From positions 186,001-250,000 of the forward strand of contig CAVYUQ010000003.1 of assembly GCA_963771715.1 (NCBI GenBank): a stretch of 64,000 nucleotides of DNA. Reading direction: 5' to 3'. The DNA is from JACVRW01 sp963771715. GTDB taxonomy: Bacteria; Actinomycetota; Thermoleophilia; Solirubrobacterales; Thermoleophilaceae. The notes under the pieces were generated by a model. The model did no database searches. It saw only the letters and a list, made by a program, of their open reading frames with translations, and had not been told where the DNA came from. This document shows, piece by piece, positions 21,904-31,143 of this stretch. Made by a program: the position numbers and the translations under genes. How positions within the stretch are numbered: the stretch's first letter is position 1; the number at the start of each line of letters is the position of its first letter.

Positions 21904-22710
21904 TCAGCGCTTGTCGCGCTGCGCCTCGGCGAGCGCATCCGCGATCCGCTCCGAGCCGAGCCTGCGCTGGACACGCGCCACCGTGACCGGCGCGATGCCC
22001 GCGATGCGGGTGCCCAGCCTCAGGCCGAGCGGGGCCACGTCGACCTCGGCTCGGTCGCGCTCGATCCCACGCACCACCGCCGCCGCCACCTGCTCGGGCG
22101 TGCGGGTCCCGACCCAGGGCGGCAGCTTCACGCCGCTGTCCGCGTACAGGCCGGCCTCGCTCACGAACCCGGGGAAGACGACCGTGACGCCGATGCCCTT
22201 GGCCTCCACGTCCTCGCGCAGCCCGGCCGCGAATCCGCGCAGGCCGAACTTGGTGGCGGAGTAGATCCCCGACCTCGGCGACGCCGCCTTGCCGGACAGC
22301 GAGGAGACGAACACCACGTGCCCGCGCCCCCGCTCGAGCATCCCGGGTAGCAGCGCGCGGGTGAGCTGGACCGGCGCGCGCAGGTTCACGTCGAGGGCAC
22401 GGTCGATCTGGTCGGGGTCGAAGTCCTCGACGCGTCCGCTCGCGGGAAGCGCCGCGTTCGCTACCAGCACGTCCACCGCTCCGGCCGCCTCGGCGAGCTG
22501 CGCGGGGCCCCCGCGCTCGCTCAGATCGGCCACGAGCACCTCGGCCCGCTCCCCGAGCCCAGCCGCGAGCTCGTCGAGGGCCTCCCTGCGACGGCCGCTC
22601 AGCAGCACGCGTGCGCCGCGCTCGTGGAGCGCGTGCGCGATCGCGTTGCCGATGCCTCCGGTGGCGCCTGTCACGAGCGCCCTAGCTCCGCCGAGCTGCA
22701 CCCAGCGCAA
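21904..22710 (-). CDS. Short-chain dehydrogenase/reductase
   Basis: A 268-residue Rossmann-fold oxidoreductase with the cofactor motif TGATGGIG, the NADP-type arginines SGRRREAL, VANAALP, catalytic Ser (VSSLSG) and YSATKFG. The C-terminal segment has basic helices. The substrate is unknown; it resembles SDRs of lipid or sterol-type substrates. It is divergent from the luciferase-like gene, with 26 bases between starts; the listed start is TTG. Confidence 0.85.
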   Translation of the reverse strand: MRWVQLGGARALVTGATGGIGNAIAHALHERGARVLLSGRRREALDELAAGLGERAEVLVADLSERGGPAQLAEAAGAVDVLVANAALPASGRVEDFDPDQIDRALDVNLRAPVQLTRALLPGMLERGRGHVVFVSSLSGKAASPRSGIYSATKFGLRGFAAGLREDVEAKGIGVTVVFPGFVSEAGLYADSGVKLPPWVGTRTPEQVAAAVVRGIERDRAEVDVAPLGLRLGTRIAGIAPVTVARVQRRLGSERIADALAEAQRDKR

Positions 22711-22736
22711 GCTATCCGACGCGTATCCTCGGCGGC

Positions 22737-23708
22737 ATGCGCGCTCCCATCCGTCTCGGCCTCCAGATCCCCAACTTCAACTTTCCCGGCGTGGAGGAGG
22801 CGGAGCTGTTCGAGCGCCTGTCGGACATCGCCGTGACGGCGGAGTCGTCCGGGTTCGACACGGTGCTCGTGATGGACCACCTGCACCAGATTCGGGGCGT
22901 CGGGCCGCCCGAGAACTGGATGCTCGAGGGCAACACGATCCTGCCGGCGCTCGCCGCCCGGACCGAGCGCGTGAACCTGAGCCTGCTCGTCGGCGCCGTG
23001 ACCTACCGGAACCCCGCGCTCCACGCCAAGATCACGACCACGCTCGACGTGATCTCAGGCGGCCGCGCGATCCACGGCATCGGCGCGGGCTGGAACGTGG
23101 ATGAGGCCACGGCCTACGGCTACGACTTCCCGCCGCTGGGCGAGCGCTTCGAGCGGCTGGAGGACCACCTCAACATCGCCCGCGCGATGTTCACCCAGGA
23201 GCGGGCCACCTACGAGGGCAAGCACCACAGCGTCCACGAAGCGTTCAACAACCCGAAGCCGATCCGCGGCGACATCCCGATCATGATCGGCGGCAGCGGC
23301 GAGAAGAAGACGCTGCGGATGGTGGCCCAGTACGCGGACGCCTCGAACTTCTTCGGCGACCCCGAGCGCATGCGCCACCTGATCGGCGTGCTGGAGGGTC
23401 ACTGCGAGCGGCTCGGCCGCGATCCCGCCGAGATCACCAAGACGCGCCTCGGCACCGTGATCATCGCCGACACCCAGGAGGAGGCCGAGCGCAGGCTCGG
23501 GGTCCTGCGCGAGCGAGCCGCGCATCCCGCCGAGCGCCTGGCCACCTTCCTCGTCGGCGACCCCGACACGGTCGCCGAGAAATGCAGCGAGCTGATCGAC
23601 GCCGGCACCGAGGGACTGATCTTCAGCAGCCCCCACGTGCACGAGCTCGAGACGGTCCAACTCATCGGCGAGACCCTCGCCCCGCTGCTGGCCGAGCACG
23701 TCCACTAG
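22737..23708 (+). CDS. LLM-class F420-dependent oxidoreductase
   Basis: A 323-residue TIM-barrel oxidoreductase of the luciferase-like family: LGLQIPNFNF, FDTVLVMDHLHQI, GRAIHGIGAGWNVDEATAYG and PIMIGGSGEKKTLRMVAQYAD. Actinobacterial members generally use F420 rather than FMN. It ends 23 bases before tRNA-Asp and is the last core gene before the island. Confidence 0.88.
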   Translation: MRAPIRLGLQIPNFNFPGVEEAELFERLSDIAVTAESSGFDTVLVMDHLHQIRGVGPPENWMLEGNTILPALAARTERVNLSLLVGAVTYRNPALHAKITTTLDVISGGRAIHGIGAGWNVDEATAYGYDFPPLGERFERLEDHLNIARAMFTQERATYEGKHHSVHEAFNNPKPIRGDIPIMIGGSGEKKTLRMVAQYADASNFFGDPERMRHLIGVLEGHCERLGRDPAEITKTRLGTVIIADTQEEAERRLGVLRERAAHPAERLATFLVGDPDTVAEKCSELIDAGTEGLIFSSPHVHELETVQLIGETLAPLLAEHVH

Positions 23709-23731
23709 CGCGCTATGCTCGGACGTCCCTA

Positions 23732-23807
<76 letters not shown>

Positions 23808-23808
23808 C

Positions 23809-24147
23809 TTAGGAGTCCCTGCTTAGGCGGGGATTTCGTCGTTGCGGGGCGACTTGGCCTGGTGTCCGGTTGCGGCCCTTTGGAGTAGCGCTGTGGAGTG
23901 GAGCGCTCAAAGGATGTCGAGCGTTCGGTTCCCGGGCCTCCAGAGCGGCCGGATCGTCGAGCGGCGTGATCGCCGCGGCGAGCCGATCGCGGAGGAAGAG
24001 CCAGCGGCGCCCGACACGCCTGGCCGGAAGATCGCCGCGCCGCGCGAGCTCGTGGACGGTCGAGCGCGGGATGCCCAGCAGCTCGGCAGCCTCGCTCGTG
24101 GAGAGGACGTCGGTGCGGGTTAGCTCGCGCCCGGCTGACGTAGCCAT
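23809..24147 (-). CDS. Excisionase-family helix-turn-helix protein
   Basis: A 112-residue protein whose N-terminal half is a MerR/BldC-like helix-turn-helix of the excisionase type: STSEAAELLGIPRSTVHELA, then RRVGRRWLFLRDRLAAAI. The C-terminal tail is low-complexity and basic. The stop lies two bases outside attL. Together with the integrase at the other end this is the expected Int/Xis pair. The start at ATG 24147 is chosen because the domain begins soon after; the frame is open further upstream. The left arm-type repeats lie within its coding sequence. Confidence 0.8.
   Translation of the reverse strand: MATSAGRELTRTDVLSTSEAAELLGIPRSTVHELARRGDLPARRVGRRWLFLRDRLAAAITPLDDPAALEAREPNARHPLSAPLHSATPKGRNRTPGQVAPQRRNPRLSRDS
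23882..23907 (+). repeat. Left integrase arm-type repeats
   Basis: A perfect GGAGTAGCGCT (23882-23892) and a degenerate copy GGAGTGGAGCGCT (23895-23907) lie about 75 bases inside attL. The same 11-mer occurs in a cluster just inside attR. Confidence 0.6.
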
Positions 24148-24630
24148 CTGATCGAGAGAGGCCCTTTGCCGCTGAAACGGCCCCCCTGGGTCTGGCCGCG
24201 GGCGTCCCCTACCGCTGCAGCTCCTTCGTGGGCCCGCACTACCCGCGCAGACGAAAGCGCGCGGGAGGTGGTGGCCGCGGCACGCCACTTCCGCACGTCA
24301 TGTCCTCCCTCTACGTCAACGTGATCGAGGAGCTTGTGCGCGAACCGCAATCCCCTCGAAGGAGGAGATCAGCGAGCGCGAGATGTCGTGGAGTACACGC
24401 GAGCCGAAGAGCCGGCTAACTCGGCGCCGAGGTCTTCGCCAACCCACGGGTCGCGTCCGCGGGCACGGCCGGCGCCCGGGAACGCCGCTAGGACCCCGGT
24501 GCCGAGCCATCACCGTTCTGTCACGGCCGCATCATCATGCGAACATGTGTTCCCATCAGCCACGAGGAGCGGGTCGGACTAGAGTTCACGCGAGTGTGGC
24601 CCACGACCTGGACACAACGGCGAGCGTTAG
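24148..24630. other. No confident gene; possible heavily frameshifted plus-strand CDS
   Basis: Joined plus-strand frames near 24300-24460 give helix-like text (SSLYVNVIEELVREPQSP, then EEISERARDVVEYTR), which may be a broken gene. I cannot name a family. Part of this stretch is the leader of the excisionase gene. Confidence 0.3.
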
Positions 24631-25242
24631 ATGGTGACTGAGGCCATCGTTCGGGATGCACTGCGCGCGCGGGTCCTGGTCAGCCGAACAGAGGCGCACG
24701 TGACGCGGTCGACGAGTTCTGGGTCCCCGGTCCAACGAGCGAGCCGACCTCGCGGTTATCGGGCGCTCGATGGACGGCTTAGAGATCAAGACGGAGCGCG
24801 ACACGCTTCGCCGCCTGCCTCGCCAGATCGACGGCATACGGACGCCTCTTCGACCGGTGCTCCGTCGTTGTCGCGGAGAAGCATGCGACGAGGCCGAGGC
24901 GATGCTGCCGGCTTGGTGGGGATCACGACCGTCCACGTGAACGGCGACGTCGGCTTAACGGAGGATTCCGGCGACCGCAGACCAATCCTGCGATCGATCC
25001 GGAGATACTCGTCCGCCTCCTCTGGAAGGACGAGGCTGTCATCGCCCTGATGAAGCTCGGCGGTGCGCCCCCGACGAGGGCGCATCACGGGGCGCGCTCT
25101 GGCGGCACTGCTGGATGCCGCCAGCTGTCGGTCAGTTGCGCTCGGCCGTTCGCCGGCGCACTCCTGAGCCGCGATCCCGGCCGGGCGCGGATCGCCACCC
25201 GGCGCTTTACGGTCGGCGGCTGCGACGCAAGCTGTTCGCTGA
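24631..25242 (+). pseudogene. sce7726 family protein, multiply frameshifted
   Basis: Joining frames gives a coherent protein of about 200 residues: start MVTEAIVRDALRARVL, then VVDEFWVPGTNERADLAVIG, RSMDGLEIKTERDTLRRLPR, a FDRCSVVV segment, AMLPAWWGITTVHVNG, DPEILVRLLWKDEAVIALMK and a C-terminal SRDPGRARIATRRF. The acidic plus EIK arrangement (D-L-A-V then E-I-K) resembles a PD-(D/E)xK nuclease-type core, though I have not verified this. I recognise the order as the sce7726 family, of unestablished function. At least five indels interrupt it. The end is convergent with the beta-family gene. Confidence 0.6.
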
Positions 25243-26413
25243 CCACCTGCAGGTGGTGCGAAGTCCCAGCGCCGCGCCAAACGTCGCTGGCCACCCGGGC
25301 TCGACGTGAACCGTGCGGCGCAGTCGTCGATCACCCCGTCGCCCCAGCTGAAGTGCGGCCGGCGAACTCCGCGCCGCGCGACGAGCTGCTCGCACAGGGC
25401 CGTGTACTGCTCGTTGCCCTCCTCGTAGAACGGCCCGCGCCCGCGAGCGACGAGCGTCTCGGCGTTGTGCCGTGTACCGGATGTTCGCCCGCATCGCCCG
25501 GACCACCGCCGTCGTGGCGGCGGGTACGGATCTGGATCGCGTAATCGCCGAACGCAGGAATGCGGTCGAGCCCGCAGCCCCGGAGCTGAGACCACAGGTC
25601 CCACTCCTTACGCCGCAGCGATGCGCGACGGTTCCCTCGTCGACGCAGCTCATCATCCTCGGGATCGACGTGCCGAGGAGCGACGACGCACCGCCACGTC
25701 CCGACCGTGAGCATCTCGCGCAACGACGCGGCCATACCCTCGGGCTCGATCTCGTCGTCGGGGTCGAAGTGTACTCAAGGTCGACGATCAGATCTGCGTC
25801 CTCGGGCTCGCGAGTCCAGCGCCGTCAGCTGCGTCGCGCACGTAGGTCGCGAGTCCGGTCCCTTCGAGCGGCGGGGATGACGACTGCCGCATGCGGTACC
25901 GGAGGGCCACCCCGTGGTCCATCCTGCAGGAGCAGCGTCAGCAACGACTCCGACGATGCTCGGCGTTACGGCTCTCGCCCACCCATAGCGACCGGGACGA
26001 ACCGCATGCGCCGCTGCGACCGGCTCGCCTCGTAGATGCTACGCGAGGACAAGGCTGCCTCGCCGTACGCGGGTAGCTCGACAGCGGTGCGTCTGGGTCG
26101 AGTCTGGTCACGTCGATGTACAACGGGTGCTCGCCGACCGACGCCCGCGAGGCGCTCGTGACCCAGGTCGAACGGATGGTCTAGGCTTAGCGGAACGCGG
26201 CACGCGGAGTCTTCGGCCCCACGAAATGGACACAAGCGGCGTGAGCCGGACCCAGAGCTCGACTCGGAGACGTGAAGGAGGGCGTCGCGCTCGCCGGCCT
26301 TGCTCTGGAGAGCCGCGACGTAGTGCCCGCGAGTCGACGGGCAACGGGTCACGAGAGGCTCGCGTGCGGCGAAGCGGAATCTGGATGTAGGATGCTCGTC
26401 GATATGCGCTCAT
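25207..26413 (-). pseudogene. Beta family (sce7725-like) protein, multiply frameshifted
   Basis: Minus-strand frames joined in order read: HYVAALQSKAGERDALL at the N-terminal side, SLDHPFDLGHERLAG, PLYIDVTRLDPDAPLSSY, LREMLTVGTWRCVVA, KEWDLWSQLRG, RIPAFGDYAIQ, ANIRYTA, FYEEGNEQYTALCEQLVAR, FSWGDGVIDDCAARF and a C-terminal GTSHHLQVVSEQLA. I know this order from 'beta family' (Pfam Beta_protein) genes, which often neighbour sce7726 genes. The repaired length would be about 390 residues. The start (ATG 26413) sits 11 bases from the HigBA operator, so it may share that regulation. At least six frame changes. Confidence 0.6.
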
Positions 26414-26423
26414 GCGCTCATCT

Positions 26424-26442
26424 TATAACCCCAAGGGTTATA
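26424..26442. promoter_or_regulatory. Operator palindrome of the HigBA-like module
   Basis: A perfect 19-bp dyad: TATAACCC, centre CAA, GGGTTATA. It lies two bases before the toxin start codon and 11 bases before the divergent beta-family start. Antitoxins of HigA type bind such TA-rich palindromes to repress their own operon. Confidence 0.75.
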
Positions 26443-26444
26443 GC

Positions 26445-26819
26445 GTGGAGATAGGACCGACATCATCGACATCTCGTGGTCTGACGCGCAAGCTGGAGAA
26501 GACCTGCTCGAGCGACAAGGACGGCGGCGCCAGAAGTTCGGCGGCCGACCAGTGGAAGATCGCTGAAGCGGCGCCTCGCCTCCTCTGGCCTGGCCGCGCC
26601 CACGCTGAAGGACATGGACGGACGTTCCGGGGAAGTGCCACGCGCTCGACGGCTGACCGCAGCGGTCAGCTTCGCCCTCGACCTGTGGGCGTCGTACCGC
26701 CTCATCTTCGTTCCCGACCACGATCCCGTGCCGCGTCTGCCGACGACGGCGAGGCATCGACCTCGCACGCGTCACCAAGATCTCGATCACGGAGGTGGCG
26801 GACTACCATGGCCGACTGA
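26445..26819 (+). pseudogene. HigB-like toxin (RelE/ParE fold), frameshifted
   Basis: Joined frames give about 120 residues: GTG start, VEIGPTSSTSRGLTRKLEK, KFGG...KRRLASL, AAPTLKDMDG, GKCHAL, GQLRPR/FALDLWASYRLIFVPDHD, DDGEA, and ARVTKISITEVADYHG at the end. This matches HigB-type mRNA interferases, which cut mRNA on ribosomes. Removing one C near 26812 both restores the toxin stop (YHGD then TGA) and puts the antitoxin ATG in frame, so the indels look like sequence errors. The start codon follows the operator directly, so the mRNA may be leaderless. Confidence 0.65.
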
Positions 26820-27955
26820 ACAGACCGCCTGGCAGCACGACTGGGCCATTGCCCCGGGCGAGATCCTCGTCAGGAAGCGCTCGAGGATCGCGACATGTCG
26901 CAGTGCGAACTTAGCGCGCCGCATGGGCCGACCGATGAAGACGATCAACGAAATCGTCAACGGCAAGGCGGCCATCACCCCCGACACCGCCGATCAACTG
27001 GAGCCGCACACTCGGGGCATCGGGCAGCCGTTATGGGAACAACCTCGAAGCGACATATCGTGAACAGCTCGCGCGTAAGCGCGCGCGAGAAGGAGCTGGA
27101 GGCCAACGCGACGTGGGCGTACGCCTTCTCCGACAAGGACCTCGTGGCACACAGTCTGATCGACGAGCGGGCGCCAGGCGAGCAAGGTGGACAGCGCCTC
27201 ATTGCTCCGATACTTCCGCGATGAGCAGCCCGAGCAGCATGGGAAACGCACTGGGCTCGCGCAGCGCGGTATCCTACCCGCAACTCTCCGGCCTTCTCAC
27301 TCGTCCCCGCATGCGGTCTGCCGCATGGCTGCGATGGGGCGAGATCGCGCCGCCGCAGACATCGAAACGCAGCCATTCGACGCTCGATCGACTGCGTGAG
27401 GTCCTGAGCGAGATACGCGGACATGACGCGCAAGCGAGCCCTTCGAGCATGATCCGACCGCAACCGTCTAGGCGAACTCTTTGCGCGCGGCCGGGCGTGG
27501 CGCTGGTGATCACGCCTGAGCTCGGCAAGACACACCTCAGCGGGGCGTCGCGCTGGCTCGACTTCGGACAAGGCCATGATCCAGCTCAGCCTGCGCCACA
27601 AGACCGACGACCATTTCTGGTTCACCCTCTTCCACGAAGGTCGCCATCTCCTCGGCCGAAAGCGCAAGAACGTCATCGACGCTGAGGGCGACGAGGATTC
27701 GATTCGACCAAGACCCGAGGAAGGGAGGCCGATCGTTTTGCGCGCGACACGCTCATGCCACCGGACGACTACGCAGACTTGGTCGCCGATGGCCGCTGTT
27801 CACGGAGGAGGCAGTTCGCGCGTTCGCGAAGCAGCAGAACATCGCGCCGGGCATCGTCGTAGGACAGCTGCAGCGGGACAAGCACCTCCCGCAGTCGCAT
27901 CTCAATGACCTCAAGAAGTCGATCCAGCCTTCGAGCGCTTCGGCGCTAGCTGATG
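26808..27955 (+). pseudogene. HigA-type antitoxin fused to an ImmA/IrrE metallopeptidase, frameshifted
   Basis: The start ATG overlaps the toxin end and has a GGAGGTGG site. Joined frames: EQTAWQHDWAIAPGEIL, ALEDRDMSQCELSARMG, RPMKTINEIVNGKAAITPDT (XRE helix-turn-helix), NNLEATYREQLARKRAREK, LEANATWAYAFSDKDLV, a middle region, MIQLSLRHKTDDHFWFTLF, then the zinc motif HEGRHLL (HExxH), EADRFARDTLMPPDDYADLV and HLPQSHLNDLKKSI. The repaired length is about 380 residues. The architecture, XRE plus M78 peptidase, is known for HigA-like antitoxins. At least eight frame changes; the exact end is uncertain. Confidence 0.65.
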
Positions 27956-28113
27956 GCTGTGCTCGCCGACTACCTTGCGTCCGGACTGCGCGTCGGCTTC
28001 TGCGGCACGGCCGTCAGCTCGACGCGCCTACTCGCACCTCACAGTCGTGGGATGCCTACGACGCCCTGATGCACATCCCACGTGGATTCAGATACGAGAT
28101 CTGCGGGCATTAG
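27953..28113 (+). other. Short unassigned coding-like stretch
   Basis: Two frames look protein-like: MAVLADYLASGLRVGFCGTA at 27953, and SQSWDAYDALMHIPRGFRYE ending at 28113. The first resembles the start of a uracil/thymine-DNA-glycosylase-like protein (GLRVxFCGTA), but the rest does not follow. It could be a gene remnant. Confidence 0.25.
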
Positions 28114-29425
28114 CGAGCGGCGGCATCGAGCAGGGAACGCGATGCAATGCCCGTCATGCGGCGATGTAGCTCGATCGCACGCTCCTTGGTCATTCCCGCG
28201 ATGTAGTCAGCGATAATCCTTAGACGCGCCGGCTCCGTTCGAGCCTCGCGGAGGCGTTGCTGCTCGAACGGCGGGAAGAGGCGCAACTGATCGCGCTCAA
28301 CAGCGTCCTTATAGGCGGCGAACAGTCCGCCTATCACCTCGCGCTGTCCATGCTGCAAGACCGCTAGCGAAGGCCGGTTGATCACGTAGAACCAGGTGAG
28401 TTCCTTGAGAACGGCGACCTGCGCTCGGCGGCGACGATCGATGATCACCGAGTCGCTGCCCGCTGCGCGGAGTGACGTCTGCCAGCGTGAGAGCTGAGAT
28501 GTACTGCCCGATGAGCTGATGACTGTTGCTTGAGCTTTCGTCGCTGCAAGGGGTCTCCGGTGTAGCCCTCGTCGAGGTCCAGCAACCCACCAGACAGTGC
28601 GTCCGCCGCACGATCAGCTCAGCGGGCTTCAGGTCGCCGAGCCGCGGACGGACTCGCTTGCGCGCACCCCGTCGAGGAACATCGAGTCGATGAACCGGTC
28701 GCGCTCGGTTCGGTTAGAGCAAAGACGATCGAGAGGCACCAGACCGGCGCGATAGAAATCCTCCATGTCGTGGACGGCGTACGTCACGTCGTCGGCCCGT
28801 CCATGATTTCCGCCTCGAGCGACCGTGGGAAGTCGTTCTGCCCGCGCATCGCAGACTCATTCGAAGATGGTGCCGTCAGCGTGGTACGCGCCCCATTTCG
28901 CCTCGCGGTCTGGGTGCTCAAGGTCGCGTACCCGCGGATCTTCAACAGTGCGTTCAGTGTCTGGCGCGTCAGGTTGAGCGCGTCGTAGGCGCGCGAACGA
29001 AGCGACAGCCGAGTAACGACGCGGAAGGAGCTATGTGCATTGCCCTCGAACCCCCCAAATGCCTGGGTCACGAGGTTGAGCTGCTCCTCCGCGGTGGCCA
29101 AACGGCGGGTGACCTGTCATGCGCTAGCGAGGCCGCCTCCACAGCTTCTACGTCCAGGAGATTCGCCAGCCGACGCGGACGTCCCGCCGCAGGTTGCTGC
29201 TTCAGCGCTTCGGCGAGCCTGCGCGCAACCTGCACCACCTTGAGCGAGTGCGTCAGGCGGCTGTGGAAGGTCGCGCCGATTTCCGTGGACGCGACCTGAG
29301 TGATCCCAGAGAGACGGAGTAAACGCTGATGAGTAGAGGATCCGGTCTCGGTCGCGTGCGGTCTCACTCCTGGCCGTCGGCGCCTTCTCGGCGTGATAGC
29401 GCGCCCGGCGGTGCTCGCGCGCAGC
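28110..29425 (-). pseudogene. dgt: Deoxyguanosinetriphosphate triphosphohydrolase-like protein, frameshifted
   Basis: Joined minus-strand frames give a textbook dGTPase: RYHAEKAPTARSETARDRDR (family RDxDRI motif), LYSSAF, RLLRLSGITQVASTEIGATF, HSRLTHSLKVVQVARRLAEA (first HD histidine), EAASLAHD (His-Asp pair), GHPPFGH, AEEQLNLV, GGFEGNAHSSFRVVTRL, ALNLTRQTLNALLKIRGY, and the C-terminal LKELTWFYVINRPSLAVLQH, then RIIADYIAGMTKERAIELHR. It hydrolyses dNTPs to nucleosides and triphosphate. Repaired length is about 430-450 residues. Such enzymes in mobile islands can starve phages of dNTPs. The start is approximate. Confidence 0.7.
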
Positions 29426-29708
29426 CCACGCGGGTTGTGCGGGCACCTCTAGCGCCTTGTGGGCTCGGCGAACCCTCAGGTCGCAGTCTAGAACAAGCCG
29501 CCCGTCGTTGAGCAACTGCCAGAACGCCAGAGACAAGATGCTGGCGCGCTCCCCATCGCGCGCCTCGGCTTGCAGCTCGCGCGGCCGCCACCTCTCGCTA
29601 CCCGCGACCTCAAGCAGTCGGCTCGCTGCGGATCTCGAACTCATCGATCTCAACGGCTCGCTCTTCGTCCGACGACTCGCTGATGTGCTGCAGGTTCGCC
29701 TCCGCCAT
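29425..29708 (-). other. Small degenerate reading frame upstream of dgt
   Basis: An ATG at 29708 begins MAEANLQHISESSDEERAVE, followed after a frame change by RASILSLAFWQLLNDGRLVL and DCDLRVRRAHKAL. This looks like a short acidic protein ending just before dgt, perhaps its partner. No family recognised. Confidence 0.35.
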
Positions 29709-29893
29709 CTCGTCTGTTCTACAACCCTCGGCGGACAGACGTCTCTCCCAGACAACTGGGCTCCGCGCTCTCAGCGCAAAAAGCGCAGCCGGCCACGTGC
29801 TCCTCAGATCGCCACCACGGTGCGCTCTTAGGCGTCGGCCGGCACGCAGTTAGCCGTGCACAATCGAAGTGCGACGGCTCTGGATAGAGCGGT
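29709..29893. other. Short gap
   Basis: No coding or structural signal that I can support between the dgt-side frame and the secreted-protein gene. Confidence 0.4.
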
Positions 29894-30687
29894 TCAGTCG
29901 GTGGTCACTTTCTTGCGCGACACCGCCTTCGACGACTGGCCGTCTTTGTCTGTGACGTACGCCGCGACCTTGTACGTACCGACGCCGAAGAACTCGTCGC
30001 GCAGCCTCCAACGGAACACGTGACGCTGGCAGCGGAAGCGCTGACGGAACCCCAGTGCTCGGGTGTGCTCGCCAAAGGTTTGGCTGGCCAGGCGCTTGGT
30101 CTCGTGGATAACCGCTTCAGAACGGCCGCGCACAGCGCACACCCCCAACCGAAGGTGCACGCGTACGAAGTAGCGCCGGAGCCGGGCGCACCATGACCGG
30201 TCATCCACATACCCGCATGCGCCTGATACTTGGATCGGCGTAGCGGACGCACGGGACACGGGAACCGGGCCGTTGGATACTTCTGCCACCGGGCAAGCCA
30301 GGCGGGAATGGGCTTTCGGCAGGGAAGCCGTAGATCACGCGGGTGTACTGCGGCTTGCCGTAGTCGCAGTCGCGCAAGCGCTGAGCGGTCAGTTCGACGG
30401 GGTATTCCTCGCGCCCTCCGCTCGCGCAATCCGGGTCGCAGGTATTGACCGAGAATTGGCCGGTGGCGTGCGCCTGCGGGGCCCCCCCAATTGCTCCCAA
30501 ACGAGATACAATCACGGCGATCACCCACCGTCTCCGGCAGACAAATGATCACCTTGGCCGGCGCGACTTGTTGATCGTGGCACCGGGACGGGAGGGTCGC
30601 GTTAGGGGTCTGCGCCTGGGCTGGAACCACGGAGCGATGCGACTACGAGCGCGCCCGCGGAAGAAGACCGATCGCTCGGAGTCCCAT
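29894..30687 (-). pseudogene. Secreted Cys-containing hypothetical protein, frameshifted
   Basis: Joined frames give a signal-peptide-like start (ATG 30687, hydrophobic stretch, then VVPAQAQTPNATLPS), ISFGSNWGGP, ATGQFSVNTCDPDCASGG, EEYPVELTAQRLRDCDYGKP, QYTRVIYGFP, and a C-terminal GVGTYKVAAYVTDKDGQSSK ending KKVTTD. The block WGGP / NTCDPDCASG / YPVELTA / CxxGKPQYTR is a pattern I have seen in small secreted actinobacterial proteins of unknown function. Several indels. Confidence 0.5.
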
Positions 30688-31143
30688 AGCGCTCAGCGTA
30701 GGTCGGCTAACAGGCCTGAGCAACCAGACGTTTCGACGAACATCCTTGAGCGCCTTCACGCTGAGCCAGTCGGAGTCGCTCGTAGGGTCTCGTCCTAAGC
30801 GCGACGCGGCAGCCCAGAGCGGGAGAGGGCCTGGGGCTTCTCAGATCTGCGCCGACCGCACTGGCGACTATCCGCGCGGCGCGGGGTAGCGGGCTATGCC
30901 GTATTAGCTTGCAGCGACGACCATGGCGCGCGCTCTCTCGAGCGCGCCTGGGCTAATCGAAGAGAGGTCCGGAGCGGCTTCATGGAAGCTCACAATGAGC
31001 TGCGCCACAGCGCTGATAGACGCCCCTGAGCTGAGCTATACGGGCGTCAGCCCATTCGTCGTCTCTGATATCCAGCTCGTCTGTCAGCTCACCAAGCCTG
31101 ATCTAGCCACTCCTCATCGTCTTCGCGCCTTCGCCGCTCGGCA
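30688..31143. other. Gap with no supported gene
   Basis: Short reading frames on both strands only. None has protein-like composition or a ribosome site. No strong repeats seen. Confidence 0.4.
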
